Positions 9,801-19,300 of a stretch of DNA of 64,000 nt are shown piece after piece. The DNA lies in assembly GCF_008923365.1 (NCBI RefSeq), contig NZ_WBMR01000002.1, positions 118,136 through 182,135 of the forward strand. The letters are read 5' to 3'. Below the pieces are notes generated by a model. The model saw only the letters and a program-made list of their open reading frames with translations. It was not told where the DNA came from and did not search any database. The stretch is from Actinomadura montaniterrae (GTDB lineage: Bacteria > Actinomycetota > Actinomycetes > Streptosporangiales > Streptosporangiaceae). Positions within the stretch are counted from its first letter, which is position 1. The number at the start of each line of letters is the position of its first letter. A program made the translations under genes and the position numbers.

Positions 9801-11747
9801 CAGCCGCTCTACCTCACCCAGCGCCCTCGCACCGACCTGCCTGCGTGGCCCTGGGGTCTGAGCGCCCTGCGCGTCGGCGTCCGCTACACCAAGGACGAGC
9901 AGGGGGCCATCGGCACGGCCGCCCCAGGCGCGGCAGGCCAGACGCTCTGGTGGCAGACCGTCCAGCGGACGGTGCAGTTCCGCTCCGCGCTGCACACCGA
10001 CCGGCCTACCGGCGGCCTGCCGCGCCGCTTCCGGGCGCCCGCCGTCCGGAGTCTGCTCCCCGCACCGCCCGACCCGCCCTTGCCCGCGCTGACCGGAGAT
10101 CTGTTCGACCAGCCTCCCCTCGCTTCGCCGGGCGCTCCGGACGACCCGGCGCTGGACCGTTGGCAGCCCGTCCTGCCCGGCGGGCTGCGCTACCTGGTGA
10201 CCGGCATCCGCCCCGGTGTCTTCGTGACGCTGCGCAACCAGCTCCTGCGCCAGAGCGGCATCGTCCTGACCGGCGAGCACGTGCGTCCGCGCGGCCTCGG
10301 CATGCTGTCCGGCGGGCTGCCGGTACAGCACCGCGCGCCGCGTCCGGTACCGCTGCCCGCCAACGTCGACGGACGGCAGACGGTCGCGCTGCGCACCTGG
10401 GCCGGCCACTTCGACCCCGACCAGCTCGCGCTGGTCACGCCGTCGCCCGCCGACGAGGCGTTCCGCGCCTCCTTCTCCGACCCGCCGGACAAACCGACCT
10501 ACCGGCAGACCGCCCAGCGCCTTCGGATGCAGCTGGCCGCGGGCGAGCGCCACACCCTCGACGTGGCGTGGGACGGCGTCCTGACCTTCATCTACCGGAT
10601 CGACGGCAGCGTCCCCCTGGTCGGCGGGCAGCAGCCGGAGACCCCGGCGTGCGGCATCCGCGACTGGATCCTGACCCTGGAACTCGTCGCCGCCGGACAG
10701 GTCACGGCCCTCCAGGACATCACCACCCCGGCCCTCGTCCTCACTCCGTCACTGCGCGCCCAGCTCACGGCGGTCGGCGTGGCCGTGCCGGACGCCGACA
10801 CCATCGACACGACAAAGTTCTCGATCCGCCAGTTCGCCCTCCCGGGCGACCCTGGCGCCCGCGCCGCCCGAGCCCGCCAGCTGATCGCGGCCCTGCCCTC
10901 TGGCGCTTCCGTCCTCGCGCGCGCCACCGCGCAGTTCGCCCCGCACCAGCCCGGCGCCGAGGGGTACCACGACGGCTACGGCCACGAGCTGCGCTTCCCG
11001 CTCCGCGTGGCCGACCCGAACGCGCCGTCCCTGCCCCTGGTCCCGCGCCACGTCCATTTCGAGGACCCCGAATACAACCGGCGCCTCGCCTCCCCGTCCG
11101 CCCACGCCGGCGTGTCGGTGCAGTTCCCTGGACCCGGCACCAGCCCGCAGCGCGCCCTCACGCTCTCCGCCGAGCGGCGCGAGTGCAACGCGACGAGCAC
11201 GCTGGCCCTGCGTTTCGACTGGGACGAACCGCCCCCCGGCACCCCGGACGTCACGCTGACGCTCCAGAAGATCGACCTGGACCAGACCCCGCGCGACCTG
11301 ACCGCCCTGAACCCCGCAGGTGCCCTCGTCCCCGGGAAGCTCTACCAGCTCTCGCTTGCCGCGATCCAGGATCTGAACGGCCCCTTCAGCCCGGGCGAGC
11401 GGCTACGACTCGTCCTGCACGTCGACTCGGGACCGGTCGAACCAGCCGCGGTGCGGCTCGACATCACCATCGTCGAGGCGCCGGTCATCCCCGCGCCCGA
11501 AGCGGCCTACGCCCTCCTGCGCAGGCAGAAGACCGGCGACCGCGCCTACGTCGAATGCGTCCGCTTCGCCTGGGCCCCCGAAGCCCAGCGCGTCGAACTC
11601 GTCAACCCGGCCGACCTCCGCACGGAAGTGGTCCGCCGCCGCGCCGTCTTCCACCTCACCGACTCCGCCCGCCCCACCCGCGACCCGCAGTACACCCTCC
11701 AGAAACTCACCCCGTCCGGCTCGACCCACATCCCCCCGGCCACCTGA
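6843..11747 (+). CDS. Giant LamG-containing protein, function unknown
   Basis: This 1634-codon open frame is the main body of the second giant gene. The GTG at 6843 is only its first available start downstream of the frameshifts; the original start is probably 6055. Residues about 70 to 175 have the concanavalin A-like (LamG) pattern: LTHLAFTRSADGRARIYLNG, then a run ending in YDRALTAEEVAARF. The remainder is long, with beta-rich and proline-rich blocks and no catalytic motif I recognise. There is no signal peptide or membrane span. LamG domains usually bind carbohydrate or protein, so a binding or structural role is reasonable. The gene follows the other giant gene on the same strand, and the pair may form one unit. 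No known family name can be supported. Confidence 0.7.
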   Translation: MPAPQWATLEPADPLTVPRLFWEIAPWQEQPGTRPIGFPGETFGLLNGQFDILTVASDDAHRNVTLQQSKGLLDSSSLDAWLRTDATDDTGAPDLATPAGSLGPALTHLAFTRSADGRARIYLNGRLTAEHTVGGSLSAWNDRFELALGDEITGGRAWLGTYRMVALYDRALTAEEVAARFASGPASAPMTTRGQALAAALTFNLMAPGAGAGSFTLDGANLFDDLTLAVTLPDGSPAALAGDTTLQFGWNGYSAPHPDGLQFLPGMRLADAGTPGMSQRAAPGFATVTFRATARPDDVPRLPLTGAFVEALLVAHWGRSLQDPVPNRTADAARLYGSSAGDLVIGYTSRLDAAEWQERFLLNGMLTATDLVSWPQQLGYDASNARITLPAARAAGAPPLTHLRHTIRVLLNQHELPASILTGADGPLLFTFAPGQSWQPLALVEHQLVEVTPAADGSGGTLGRETRWTSVQEVRLLAPQRAAQFLRGLTGLQTTDPVTGISPLGGVSGGYLAAGLSALLADPGAALDALPRDTLLIEASGHHLVGLVPAPDSTATTLQHLPTGSQGALLSSPADYAPGDPADPRWLLLTMPFLGRLQDTSRDLAQPPAGQQPSPLQTDPLLLISRLRAGAPTTALPALALALCGWADSTPLPITLAGLDTAVGRGFARLDPPALEESWFRAQNPPPEPQDDLLQSVLAALPETPARLSRPAALRQAFDPRRPFYPPRPSGLPDLPGPSPYADPVWREDELLLTQSVSTLTPTGKPPYGWALAAALIASSGLLAQAPADGPRRYPAATLIPAPLSLDGAANPRPLNIVVSPYLGLQWRPAPTVPADGPSPLAPRLLVAELLCLAPGTARLQPVASRMWSVQPDNPDLADESHLRAQAQSWAAQSQRLLAPESPIAVLRYRIISDNTRPDNLGEAALTTGYAFALVPVTSASPLAKRLFRIRPALAALRYREGQCNIAALPAGARDFELAPPQTVGVQPLYLTQRPRTDLPAWPWGLSALRVGVRYTKDEQGAIGTAAPGAAGQTLWWQTVQRTVQFRSALHTDRPTGGLPRRFRAPAVRSLLPAPPDPPLPALTGDLFDQPPLASPGAPDDPALDRWQPVLPGGLRYLVTGIRPGVFVTLRNQLLRQSGIVLTGEHVRPRGLGMLSGGLPVQHRAPRPVPLPANVDGRQTVALRTWAGHFDPDQLALVTPSPADEAFRASFSDPPDKPTYRQTAQRLRMQLAAGERHTLDVAWDGVLTFIYRIDGSVPLVGGQQPETPACGIRDWILTLELVAAGQVTALQDITTPALVLTPSLRAQLTAVGVAVPDADTIDTTKFSIRQFALPGDPGARAARARQLIAALPSGASVLARATAQFAPHQPGAEGYHDGYGHELRFPLRVADPNAPSLPLVPRHVHFEDPEYNRRLASPSAHAGVSVQFPGPGTSPQRALTLSAERRECNATSTLALRFDWDEPPPGTPDVTLTLQKIDLDQTPRDLTALNPAGALVPGKLYQLSLAAIQDLNGPFSPGERLRLVLHVDSGPVEPAAVRLDITIVEAPVIPAPEAAYALLRRQKTGDRAYVECVRFAWAPEAQRVELVNPADLRTEVVRRRAVFHLTDSARPTRDPQYTLQKLTPSGSTHIPPAT

Positions 11748-11848
11748 CCACCTGACCACCGCCCGCAGTCACCCGCCCCGACCCCCACGACGCCCGGTCT
11801 GTGCGCGTGGCATCTGCTGTGGGTGTTGGCGCGCTCGCAGAGGCGCGC

Positions 11849-14053
11849 TCAGGGGCTTCCGAGGAAGATTCGTTCCACCGCCCGCGCGGCCGCATGGCCG
11901 TCATCCCAGGGGCAGAACCGGGCACGGAACGTGTCGCGGGCCTTGGCAGCGGTGTCGTTCCACGGCTCGCCGGTCCGGAAGGCATCGATCAGCTCCTCTT
12001 CGGTGCGGGCGACCACACCGGGCGGAATTGCTGTGACGTCGACGTTGACGCCCCTGGTGAGCCGGTAGGTCTCCCAGTCGTTGGCGAGGACGACGATCGG
12101 ACGGTCCTCCAGGACGGCATAGTCGAACATGATCGAGGAGTAGTCGGTCAGCAGCACGTCGGAGGCGATGCACAGGTCCTCGACCGACGGATGACCTGAG
12201 ACGTCCATGACCATTTCCGGGTGCCGGCCGTTCCCCGCCGCTGAATAGTAGTAGTGGGAGCGCAGGAGCAGGACGTACTGGTCGCCGAGTTCGCGCACGA
12301 ACCGCTCGACGTCGAACATGGGCCGGTAGCCATCTCGATACTCCCGATGCGTCGGGGCGTAGAGGATCGCTTTCCTGCCCTCAGGGATTCCGAGGCGTGT
12401 GCGCAGCCGGGCCTGCTCGTCGCGGGTCGCCGCTGCGAGCCGGTCGTTGCGCGGATATCCGATCTCCAGCAACTCGTAGCGGCAGGGGAAACTGCGGCGC
12501 CAAGCCTCGCTGGAAAGCGGATTGGAGGACAGAAGGAAGTCCCAGCGGTCCGCGCGGGCGAGCTGGGCCTTGAAGTCCAGGCCCTTGGCGCCCACGGGGA
12601 AAGGCAATTGGTCCAGCCCCATCTTCTTCAGCGGGGTGCCGTGCTGGGTCATCACGTGCACCTGCCCGGGACGCTTGATGATTGCGTTCGGGAAGGTGAC
12701 GTTGTTGACGAAGTACTTCGCCCGTGCCATCACCCGCCAATACCGCAGGGTGCCGGGTGCGACATGGTCCACACCGTCCGGCACGGGTCCGGGGGCTGCG
12801 GGCTTCACGATCCAGACACCGCGCAGGTGCGGCGCGATCTCCGTGGCCTTTTCGTAGATGGCGGCCGGATTGCACGAGACACCGCGATACCAGTAAGCGG
12901 CGTACACCACGAGGTTCTCGTCGATCGGCATGCGCAGTTGCACGCGGTAATAGAGCCTGCCGAGCAGCCGCCTGCCCGTCCGCCCGGCGCTCCGCGCGGA
13001 CCGTACGGCCGTCCGCGGCAGCGTCTTGGCTCCCCGCCGCGCCCCGACGAGTGTGACGGCCATCCGGTAAGGCCGGTACGCACCCCTCTCGAGCAGGCGA
13101 TACTTCACGGCCTTCAACCGTCCGCCCTGGGGGCCGCCACCGACCGGACGGCGGCGGCGGTAGAACTCGGTGAGCCGGCCGAAGAATTCGGCGCGGTCCG
13201 GCGGGGAGATCCGGTCGCCGCGTTCAAGGATCATCAGCGCGTGCCCGATCACCCGGTCGAACATCAGCCCGCGGAACGGCTCGGTGCCGGGATGGGCGTC
13301 CATGAACGCGAAGATCCGCTCGTACTGGTCGAAGGCGTCGAAGTGGCGGCGGCTCGCGCTGCTCGTGATGCCGCCGGACCGGCGCTGGCGGTAGACGTAG
13401 CAGACCCGGTCAAGCAGGCTCAGCCGTCCGCCCGCCATCAGCAGCGGGAAGGAGACGTTGAGGTCCTCGTAGTAGCCGGCGCTGAAACGCAGGCCCAGGT
13501 CGAGCAGGTACTCGCGGCGGATCACCTTGTTCCAGACCGCCATCATGATCCGCAGGACGCTGGGACGCTCCGCGCAGGTGAAGGCGTCGGGCGCGGGCGG
13601 GTCCCGGAAGTGGCGGCCGCCCGAGTTCGGCACGCGGGCGCCGTCCCACAGTTCGCGCTCGTGGTCAACGATCAGCACGTCGGGCCGGGTCGCCTCCAGC
13701 CGGTCGAGGACCGCCCGGACGGCTCCCTCCTCGGCGTGGTCGTCGCTGTCGAAGAACCAGACGTAGTCACCCGCCGCCATGTCGAGCCCGGTGTTGCGGG
13801 CCTGCCCGAGCCCGACGTTGCGGTCCAGATGCCGGACGCGGAGCCGGGGGTCGGCCGCGGCCATCTCGTCGAGGATCGCGCCGCAGTTGTCGGGCGAGCA
13901 GTCGTCTATGGCGATGACTTCCAGGTCGGTGACGGACGGGTCGAGGATCGACTCGAGGCACTGGCGGACATAGCCCTCCACCTCGTAGACGGGCACGATG
14001 ACGCTGAGAACGGGGCCGCCGGATCGGGCGGGGCTTTCGGGTGAGGACATCGC
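11849..14053 (-). CDS. Bifunctional GT2 glycosyltransferase / CDP-glycerol glycerophosphotransferase (TagF-like)
   Basis: A 734-residue fusion. The N-terminal third is a family 2 glycosyltransferase: it opens with LSVIVPVYEVEGYVRQCLES and contains the nucleotide-sugar motif WFFDSDDHA. The C-terminal half (from about residue 380) is a CDP-glycerol:poly(glycerophosphate) glycerophosphotransferase, recognised from VMTQHGTPLKKMG and LLTDYSSIMFDYAVLEDRP. Such fusions build teichoic-acid-like poly(polyol phosphate) wall polymers at the cytoplasmic face of the membrane. I chose the ATG at 14053 because AGGGA lies at a normal distance upstream. The frame stays open to a GTG at 14146, but that extension is low-complexity Ala/Pro/Ser. 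The gene stands alone, between the convergent giant gene and the divergent lipoprotein pair. Confidence 0.85.
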   Translation of the reverse strand, partial: AMSSPESPARSGGPVLSVIVPVYEVEGYVRQCLESILDPSVTDLEVIAIDDCSPDNCGAILDEMAAADPRLRVRHLDRNVGLGQARNTGLDMAAGDYVWFFDSDDHAEEGAVRAVLDRLEATRPDVLIVDHERELWDGARVPNSGGRHFRDPPAPDAFTCAERPSVLRIMMAVWNKVIRREYLLDLGLRFSAGYYEDLNVSFPLLMAGGRLSLLDRVCYVYRQRRSGGITSSASRRHFDAFDQYERIFAFMDAHPGTEPFRGLMFDRVIGHALMILERGDRISPPDRAEFFGRLTEFYRRRRPVGGGPQGGRLKAVKYRLLERGAYRPYRMAVTLVGARRGAKTLPRTAVRSARSAGRTGRRLLGRLYYRVQLRMPIDENLVVYAAYWYRGVSCNPAAIYEKATEIAPHLRGVWIVKPAAPGPVPDGVDHVAPGTLRYWRVMARAKYFVNNVTFPNAIIKRPGQVHVMTQHGTPLKKMGLDQLPFPVGAKGLDFKAQLARADRWDFLLSSNPLSSEAWRRSFPCRYELLEIGYPRNDRLAAATRDEQARLRTRLGIPEGRKAILYAPTHREYRDGYRPMFDVERFVRELGDQYVLLLRSHYYYSAAGNGRHPEMVMDVSGHPSVEDLCIASDVLLTDYSSIMFDYAVLEDRPIVVLANDWETYRLTRGVNVDVTAIPPGVVARTEEELIDAFRTGEPWNDTAAKARDTFRARFCPWDDGHAAARAVERIFLGSP

Positions 14054-14380
14054 CGGTCCCTGGGGACGAGGAGCGGGTGGTCGGCTTTCCGGGCTTGCGC
14101 GATCGGCCGGCGACCCGTCCGCGCCCGAGGCGTCCGCTGCGTTCACAGCCTGGATATGCGCTGCTCAGCCCGGCGCAAACGTGTCACATCGACCATTCGC
14201 CCCGCAATCTACTATAGCGATCGTAGTTCGTCCCCCGGCTGATGACTCGGCCATCCGGCCCGCCGAGCACGCGACCCCGCCGACCGGCCGAGGGCGGCGC
14301 GGACGGCTTCGCCAACTCTTGCCGGATCTTGCCGGGATGGTTGACCTTGGAGGGGCGAAGCCAAAAGTAGGCTACAGATC
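14054..14380. promoter_or_regulatory. Divergent intergenic region with candidate promoters
   Basis: This gene-free stretch separates the TagF-like gene (minus) from the deacetylase-like lipoprotein (plus). Base composition dips near 14205-14228. There the minus strand reads TATAGT (complement of 14211-14216), a plausible -10 box for the TagF-like gene, inside an imperfect palindrome with CTAC and GTAG ends. On the plus strand, TAGGCT at 14368-14373 is followed by only seven bases before the GTG at 14381. This is the classic layout of a leaderless actinobacterial transcript. A TTGACC at 14341-14346 lies 21 bases upstream of that box, which is long for a -35 partner. Confidence 0.45.
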
Positions 14381-15145
14381 GTGATTATTCAGAGACGTAC
14401 CGTATTGGCCGGTGTGGCCGGACTGGCGGGCGCGGGACTCTGCGCCGCCTGCGGCGGGAGCTCTCGGCAGGACACGGGTACCGTCCACCGGCACGCCGCT
14501 CCTGAGGCAGGATCTGCCGCGGCGGCTCGGCCGGCCCGATCGCGGCCGGAGGAGATCGTGCACGGGGCACGGACCTCCACCGCTGTGGCTTTGACTTTCC
14601 ACGGGTCCGGCGACCCGGTTCTGGCGCAGCGCCTCCTCCGGGAGGTGAACGCCGCGGGTGCGCGCATCACCGTCATGGCGGTCGGGAGCTGGCTGGACGA
14701 GGAGCCGCGCATGGCGCGGTCGTTCCTGGACGGCGGCCATGAACTGGGCAATCACACGCAGAACCATCGCGACATCGACGCGATGCCCGCGGCGGCCTCC
14801 TACGCCGAGATCGCCCAGTGCGCCGAGCGGTTGCGAAAGCTGACCGGTACGCCGGGCGCCTGGTTCCGGCCGTCGCAGGCCCCGCACGCGTCCCCGCGGG
14901 TCCGCGCTCAAGCGGCGGCATTGGGGTATCGCGGCTGCCTGTCCTATGACGTGGACTCGCTCGACTTCACCGATCCGGGTGCGTCGGCCATCACCCGAAA
15001 AGTGCTCCGCGAGGTGCGCGGCGGCTCGGTGGTGAGCATGCATCTGGGGCACGCCGCAACGGTCGAGGCCCTGCCGTCCCTCCTGGACGGGCTCCGGGCA
15101 CGCGGGCTGCGGCCCGTCACCGTTTCCGAGCTGGTGGCCGCATGA
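14381..15145 (+). CDS. NodB-like polysaccharide deacetylase-family lipoprotein with altered first motif
   Basis: A 254-residue secreted protein. The N-terminus has a twin-arginine region followed by a hydrophobic stretch and a lipobox (GLCAAC), so it should be a Tat-exported lipoprotein. The rest has the NodB homology fold: the metal-binding HTQNH motif in GNHTQNH, the WFRPSQ segment, a YDVDSLD segment and a late MHLGH motif. The usual first motif, TFDDGP, which supplies the catalytic base and a metal ligand, reads TFHGSGDP here. Activity may therefore be changed or lost. The GTG start is supported by a -10-like TAGGCT seven bases upstream (leaderless). The downstream lipoprotein gene overlaps by four bases, so the two are translationally coupled. 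Confidence 0.8.
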   Translation: MIIQRRTVLAGVAGLAGAGLCAACGGSSRQDTGTVHRHAAPEAGSAAAARPARSRPEEIVHGARTSTAVALTFHGSGDPVLAQRLLREVNAAGARITVMAVGSWLDEEPRMARSFLDGGHELGNHTQNHRDIDAMPAAASYAEIAQCAERLRKLTGTPGAWFRPSQAPHASPRVRAQAAALGYRGCLSYDVDSLDFTDPGASAITRKVLREVRGGSVVSMHLGHAATVEALPSLLDGLRARGLRPVTVSELVAA

Positions 15146-16263
15146 AGCGCCGGTGGTTGATCCTGGCCGCCGCCGGGGTTCTGGCGACCGCATGTTCCTC
15201 GGAAAGCCCCACCGCGAAAAGGGAGCCACAGGCGCCCAAGAGCGCCGTCGCGAAGGCGGCGAATTCGCCGGTGGACCTGTACGAGCACGACCGGCCAGGT
15301 CTGCTCGACCCGGCCGTGCGCGACCTGCCGCCGCGGGTGTACATACCCGACTCGGAAAGCGACGACGTGATCGTGCTCGACCAGAAGACGTTCAAGCAGA
15401 TCGGGCGCTTCAAGGTCGGCCGCAAACCGCAGCACGTCGTCCCGTCCTGGGACCTGAAGACGCTGTGGGTCAACGACAACGACTCCAACGACCTCGTCCC
15501 GATCGACCCGCGCACCGGAAAGCCCGGCAAGCCGGTGAAGGTCGACGACCCCTACAACATGTACTTCACCCCGGACGGCCGCTTCGCGATCGTCATGGCC
15601 GAACGGCTGCAGCGCATCGACTTCCGGGACGCGCACACGATGCAGGTACACAAACGCGTGAACGTGCCGTGTACCGGCCCCAACCACGCCGACTTCTCGG
15701 CGTCGGGAGACTTCTTCCTCACCGCATGCGAGTTCTCCGGCGACGTGCTGCGCCTCGACACCCGCCGGGAGAAGGTCACCGGCGTCGTCAAACTGGCGAA
15801 CGGCGCGATGCCGCAGGACGTGAAGACCTCCCCCGACGGCAGGACCTTCTACATCGCGGACATGGCCACCAACGGCGTCTGGACGATCGACGCCGCGACC
15901 TTCCGCAAGACCGGCTTCATCCCCACCGGGAAAGGCGCGCACGGACTGTACGTCAGCCGCGACTCCTCAACGCTCTACGTCACGAACCGCGGTGAGGGCA
16001 CGATCTCGCTCATCTCGTTCAAGACCGGCCACGTCACCGAACGCTGGCGGCTGCCCGGCGGCGGCTCACCGGATATGGGCGGAGTCTCGGCGGACGGGAA
16101 GGTGCTGTGGCTGTCGGGCCGCTACAACTCCCAGGTGTACGCGATCTCCACCTCCACCGGCCGGCTGATCCGCCGTCTCAAGGTCGGCAGCGGCCCGCAC
16201 GGCCTGTGCGTGTTCCCGCAGCCAGGCCGCTACTCCCTCGGCCACACCGGCGTCTTCCGCTGA
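15142..16263 (+). CDS. YVTN-type beta-propeller lipoprotein
   Basis: A 373-residue protein with a lipoprotein signal: MKRR, a hydrophobic core, then the LATAC lipobox. The mature part is a string of about 40-residue beta-propeller repeats. Recurring elements are VYIPDSESDDVIVLDQKT, LWVNDNDSNDLVPIDPRTGK, FYIADMATNGVWTIDAAT and LYVTNRGEGTISLI, typical of YVTN/YncE-like seven-bladed propellers. Such proteins usually bind partners or ligands at the cell surface; no catalytic residues can be assigned. The start ATG overlaps the upstream TGA in the ATGA arrangement, so it is co-translated with the NodB-like lipoprotein. The two probably act together outside the membrane. Confidence 0.8.
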   Translation: MKRRWLILAAAGVLATACSSESPTAKREPQAPKSAVAKAANSPVDLYEHDRPGLLDPAVRDLPPRVYIPDSESDDVIVLDQKTFKQIGRFKVGRKPQHVVPSWDLKTLWVNDNDSNDLVPIDPRTGKPGKPVKVDDPYNMYFTPDGRFAIVMAERLQRIDFRDAHTMQVHKRVNVPCTGPNHADFSASGDFFLTACEFSGDVLRLDTRREKVTGVVKLANGAMPQDVKTSPDGRTFYIADMATNGVWTIDAATFRKTGFIPTGKGAHGLYVSRDSSTLYVTNRGEGTISLISFKTGHVTERWRLPGGGSPDMGGVSADGKVLWLSGRYNSQVYAISTSTGRLIRRLKVGSGPHGLCVFPQPGRYSLGHTGVFR

Positions 16264-16366
16264 CCCGGACGGCCGGCGGTATCGTCGTCCTTCTCCTGGC
16301 GGACGTCGGCTGGCCGGTTGCGGAAGATTGCCCTGGCGGCAGGCGGGTTCCTGCCAGCATGAGAGG

Positions 16367-19300
16367 ATGAATCGGTCGCTGTGGCTCGTCGCGGTGACGG
16401 GCGGGGCCCTGGTCGTGGCCAGCACCGCGTACCTGCTGACGGGCGGTTTCTCGCTCGGCGACGCGGACAAGGTGTCCAGCGTCGTGGGCGCGGTGGCGGG
16501 CGTGGTGTCGCTCGCGGTGACCTGGGCGTCGTTGAGGGTCTCGCAGCGACGGCAGCGGGATCCGGTGGAGGCGCTCGACATGCTGGCGAGCGTGGTCCGC
16601 GACCATTGGAGGGCGGAGCTCGCGAGGTCCGGGCGGGACGTCTGGGCGCGGCTGGCCGTCCCGCTGTCGGTGCGCGGCCCTCATGAGGGGACCCCGCGGG
16701 AGGGCGAGCCCGCGGCGCTCGGCGACCTTTCGGATATCGGAGCGATCTTCCAGCGCCGGGTGCCACCGCGTCTCGTCATCACCGGGCCCGCGGGATCCGG
16801 CAAGACGACGGCCGCGGTCCTGTTGCTGCTCGATCTCCTGGAGCTCCGCGAGCGGTCGGGGCCCGTCCCGGTACTGGTCTCCATGGCGGCCTGGGACCCC
16901 GCTCGACGGCCGTTCGAGGACTGGCTGGCCGAGCAGATCTCCCATACGTACTCTCTCGTCCCTGAAACAGCCCGCGAGCTCGTCGGCCGGCGGAAGGTCA
17001 TCCCGATCCTGGACGGGTTCGACGAGCTGCCCGCGCAGAAGGCCGGTCAGGCCCTGCGCCGGATGAACGCGGGGCTGCACGGGGACGACCCGCTGGTGGT
17101 CACCGCGCGGGAAGGCGCGCTCGAACGGGCCGCCCGCAGCAGGCAGGGCGAGGTCCTCCAGCACGCCACCGTCCTCCGGCTGGGGCCGATCAGCCCCGGG
17201 GCGCTCGTCCGCTATCTGGAGCGTGTGCTCCCGCAGGAGGACTACCCCGGCTGGGTCCAGTGGCGGGAGCGGCTGCTCGGCGAGCCCGGCGGCCCGCTCG
17301 AGCGTGCGCTGAGCCGGCCGGGGAACGTCGACCTCGTCCGCCGGGCGTACCTGGACGCCCGCCGCCCGCTGCCCGACCTGGGTTCCCTGACCGAGCCGGA
17401 GATCATCGAGCGGCTGCTCTCGGACTGGATCGACCGGCCGTACCCGCCCGCGGGGCGGGAGCGGGCGTGGCTGGGCACGGTCGCCCGGGAATGGCGCGGC
17501 GAGTTCGTCTGGTGGCGCCTCTACCAGCTCGTGCCGCGCTGGGCACTGGTCGTGTCGGTGGGCGTCCTCCATCTGGTCTTCTATAGCGCTTCGCTGGCGG
17601 CCTGCTTCGGCTCGGTGGCCGCGACCGGTGACCTCGTCTCGGGCGTGGCGTCCGCGGAGTGGCTGGCCCTGCTGGTCGCCGCAGGCTTCTGGGACGAGTT
17701 CGCCGACGTCAGAGGTCCCGCGCCGGACACCACCGAGCCGGTCGCACGGCTGCGCCGCGAGGTCGTCGTCCGAGGGGTCGCCGCGGTCGTCATCGGCGTC
17801 GCCGCCGGGCTCGCGGCCGGGTTGTGGGGGCCGGACGCCGGCGTCCGAGGGGGCGTGTTCCTGGGGGTCGTGACGGCCTTCTTCGTCATGCTGGCCTCGT
17901 CCGTCGGGATCTACGCGGTGGCCGTCGCGATCCTCGCCGGCGGAGCGAACCTGCCGTGGCGGCCGCTGGCGGTTCTGGAGGAGGCCCGGCGGCTGGACGT
18001 AATGCGCGCGGCGGGCGGCGCCTACAGGTTCCGGCGGGAGCAGGTCCAGGATCTTCTCGCCGCACCCGAGCCCGAGCAGCACCGGGAGGCGGGGTTCGAG
18101 GGCCGCCCGGTCCCGGACGTGACGCAGCGGCCTCCGGCCGGGCCGGTGCAGGAGACCCCGCGCGTTGAGGAACGTCCAGCCCCGCGGGCCCACGAGACCG
18201 AGACGCCGCCGGTTCCACAGCCGTCACCGGTCGGGGACCGTCCGGTGTCCCGGCGCGAGCGCCTGGACGTGTTCGCGCGCGAGGCCGTCCTGCGGGAGGT
18301 GCTCGTCCTGCCGGAGTTGCTGCGCCGCGTCGACCAGCGCGACCCCGTCGCGTCCCGGGCGTGGCTGCGGACGCTGGCCGCATCGCTGCTCGACCACGAC
18401 CCGCTCGCCGTGGAGGCTCCCGCCCGCGATCGGGGACAGCGGTTCGACGAGGCGCTCGAGGCCTTCGAGAAGGCGGCGGCCCTCCCGTTCCTCAGCCGGT
18501 TCGTCACCGCCTACGTCATCACCGCAGGGGCGGCGGGCGCGGCCTTGGTCGGGCTGTTCGTGGCCCAGCAGTGGTGGTCCTGGGCGCCCGACGCGACGTT
18601 CGCCACGTCGGTGGTGCTGCTCCTCTCCGTGTTCCTCTGGCTGTCGTTCCGCAGGAACGCGGCGCAGCGCCGGGCACTGCGGTCGCGCGATCCGGCCGAA
18701 TGGCTCCAGTTGGATGAGCTGCCGCACCTGAGGCTCGCGCTGGACCGCACCTACCGGGACTGGATCCGGGCCATGGCCCGCGACGGCCTGCTGCCGATGC
18801 TGACCGAACGGCTCGGCGAGGAGCCGCCCGCGTACACGACCGAGCTGCACGGGCTGGAGCTGGAGCCGCTCAGCGGGACCGACGACCGCGACGACCACTT
18901 CGTCGAAACCGACGCCAGCCGCCGCGTCTCGCTGCTCATCGAGGAGCTGAGCAGTGCCAGCATCGGCCTGAGCGGCGCTCGCGGCGCGGGCAAGAGCACG
19001 GTCCTGCGGCACCTGTGCGACCCGGAGCGGCATCCGGACAACGACCTGCGGCTCCTCGTCCACGCTCCGACCGCCTACGACTCCCGCGAGTTCCTGACGC
19101 ACCTGTTCATCCGCGTATGCGAGCGGGTCGTCGGGAGCCAGGGCCCCCGGCCCGCGCCCGTCCGGCGGCTCCGGATGCTGGTGATGCGCGTGCTCCCCTG
19201 GGTCTGCGCCGGCGCGGGGCTCGTCCTGATCGTCGGGACGCTCTACCGGGGGCGGATCCGCGCGCTGGCGGACCATCTGCCGGACGGCGCGCGGGTCTAT

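Noticed and set aside
6804..10553. A 1249-codon open frame on the minus strand opposite the LamG protein
   Set aside because: Its text is Gly/Arg/Gln-rich with no domain pattern; it is the antisense shadow of a very GC-rich gene.
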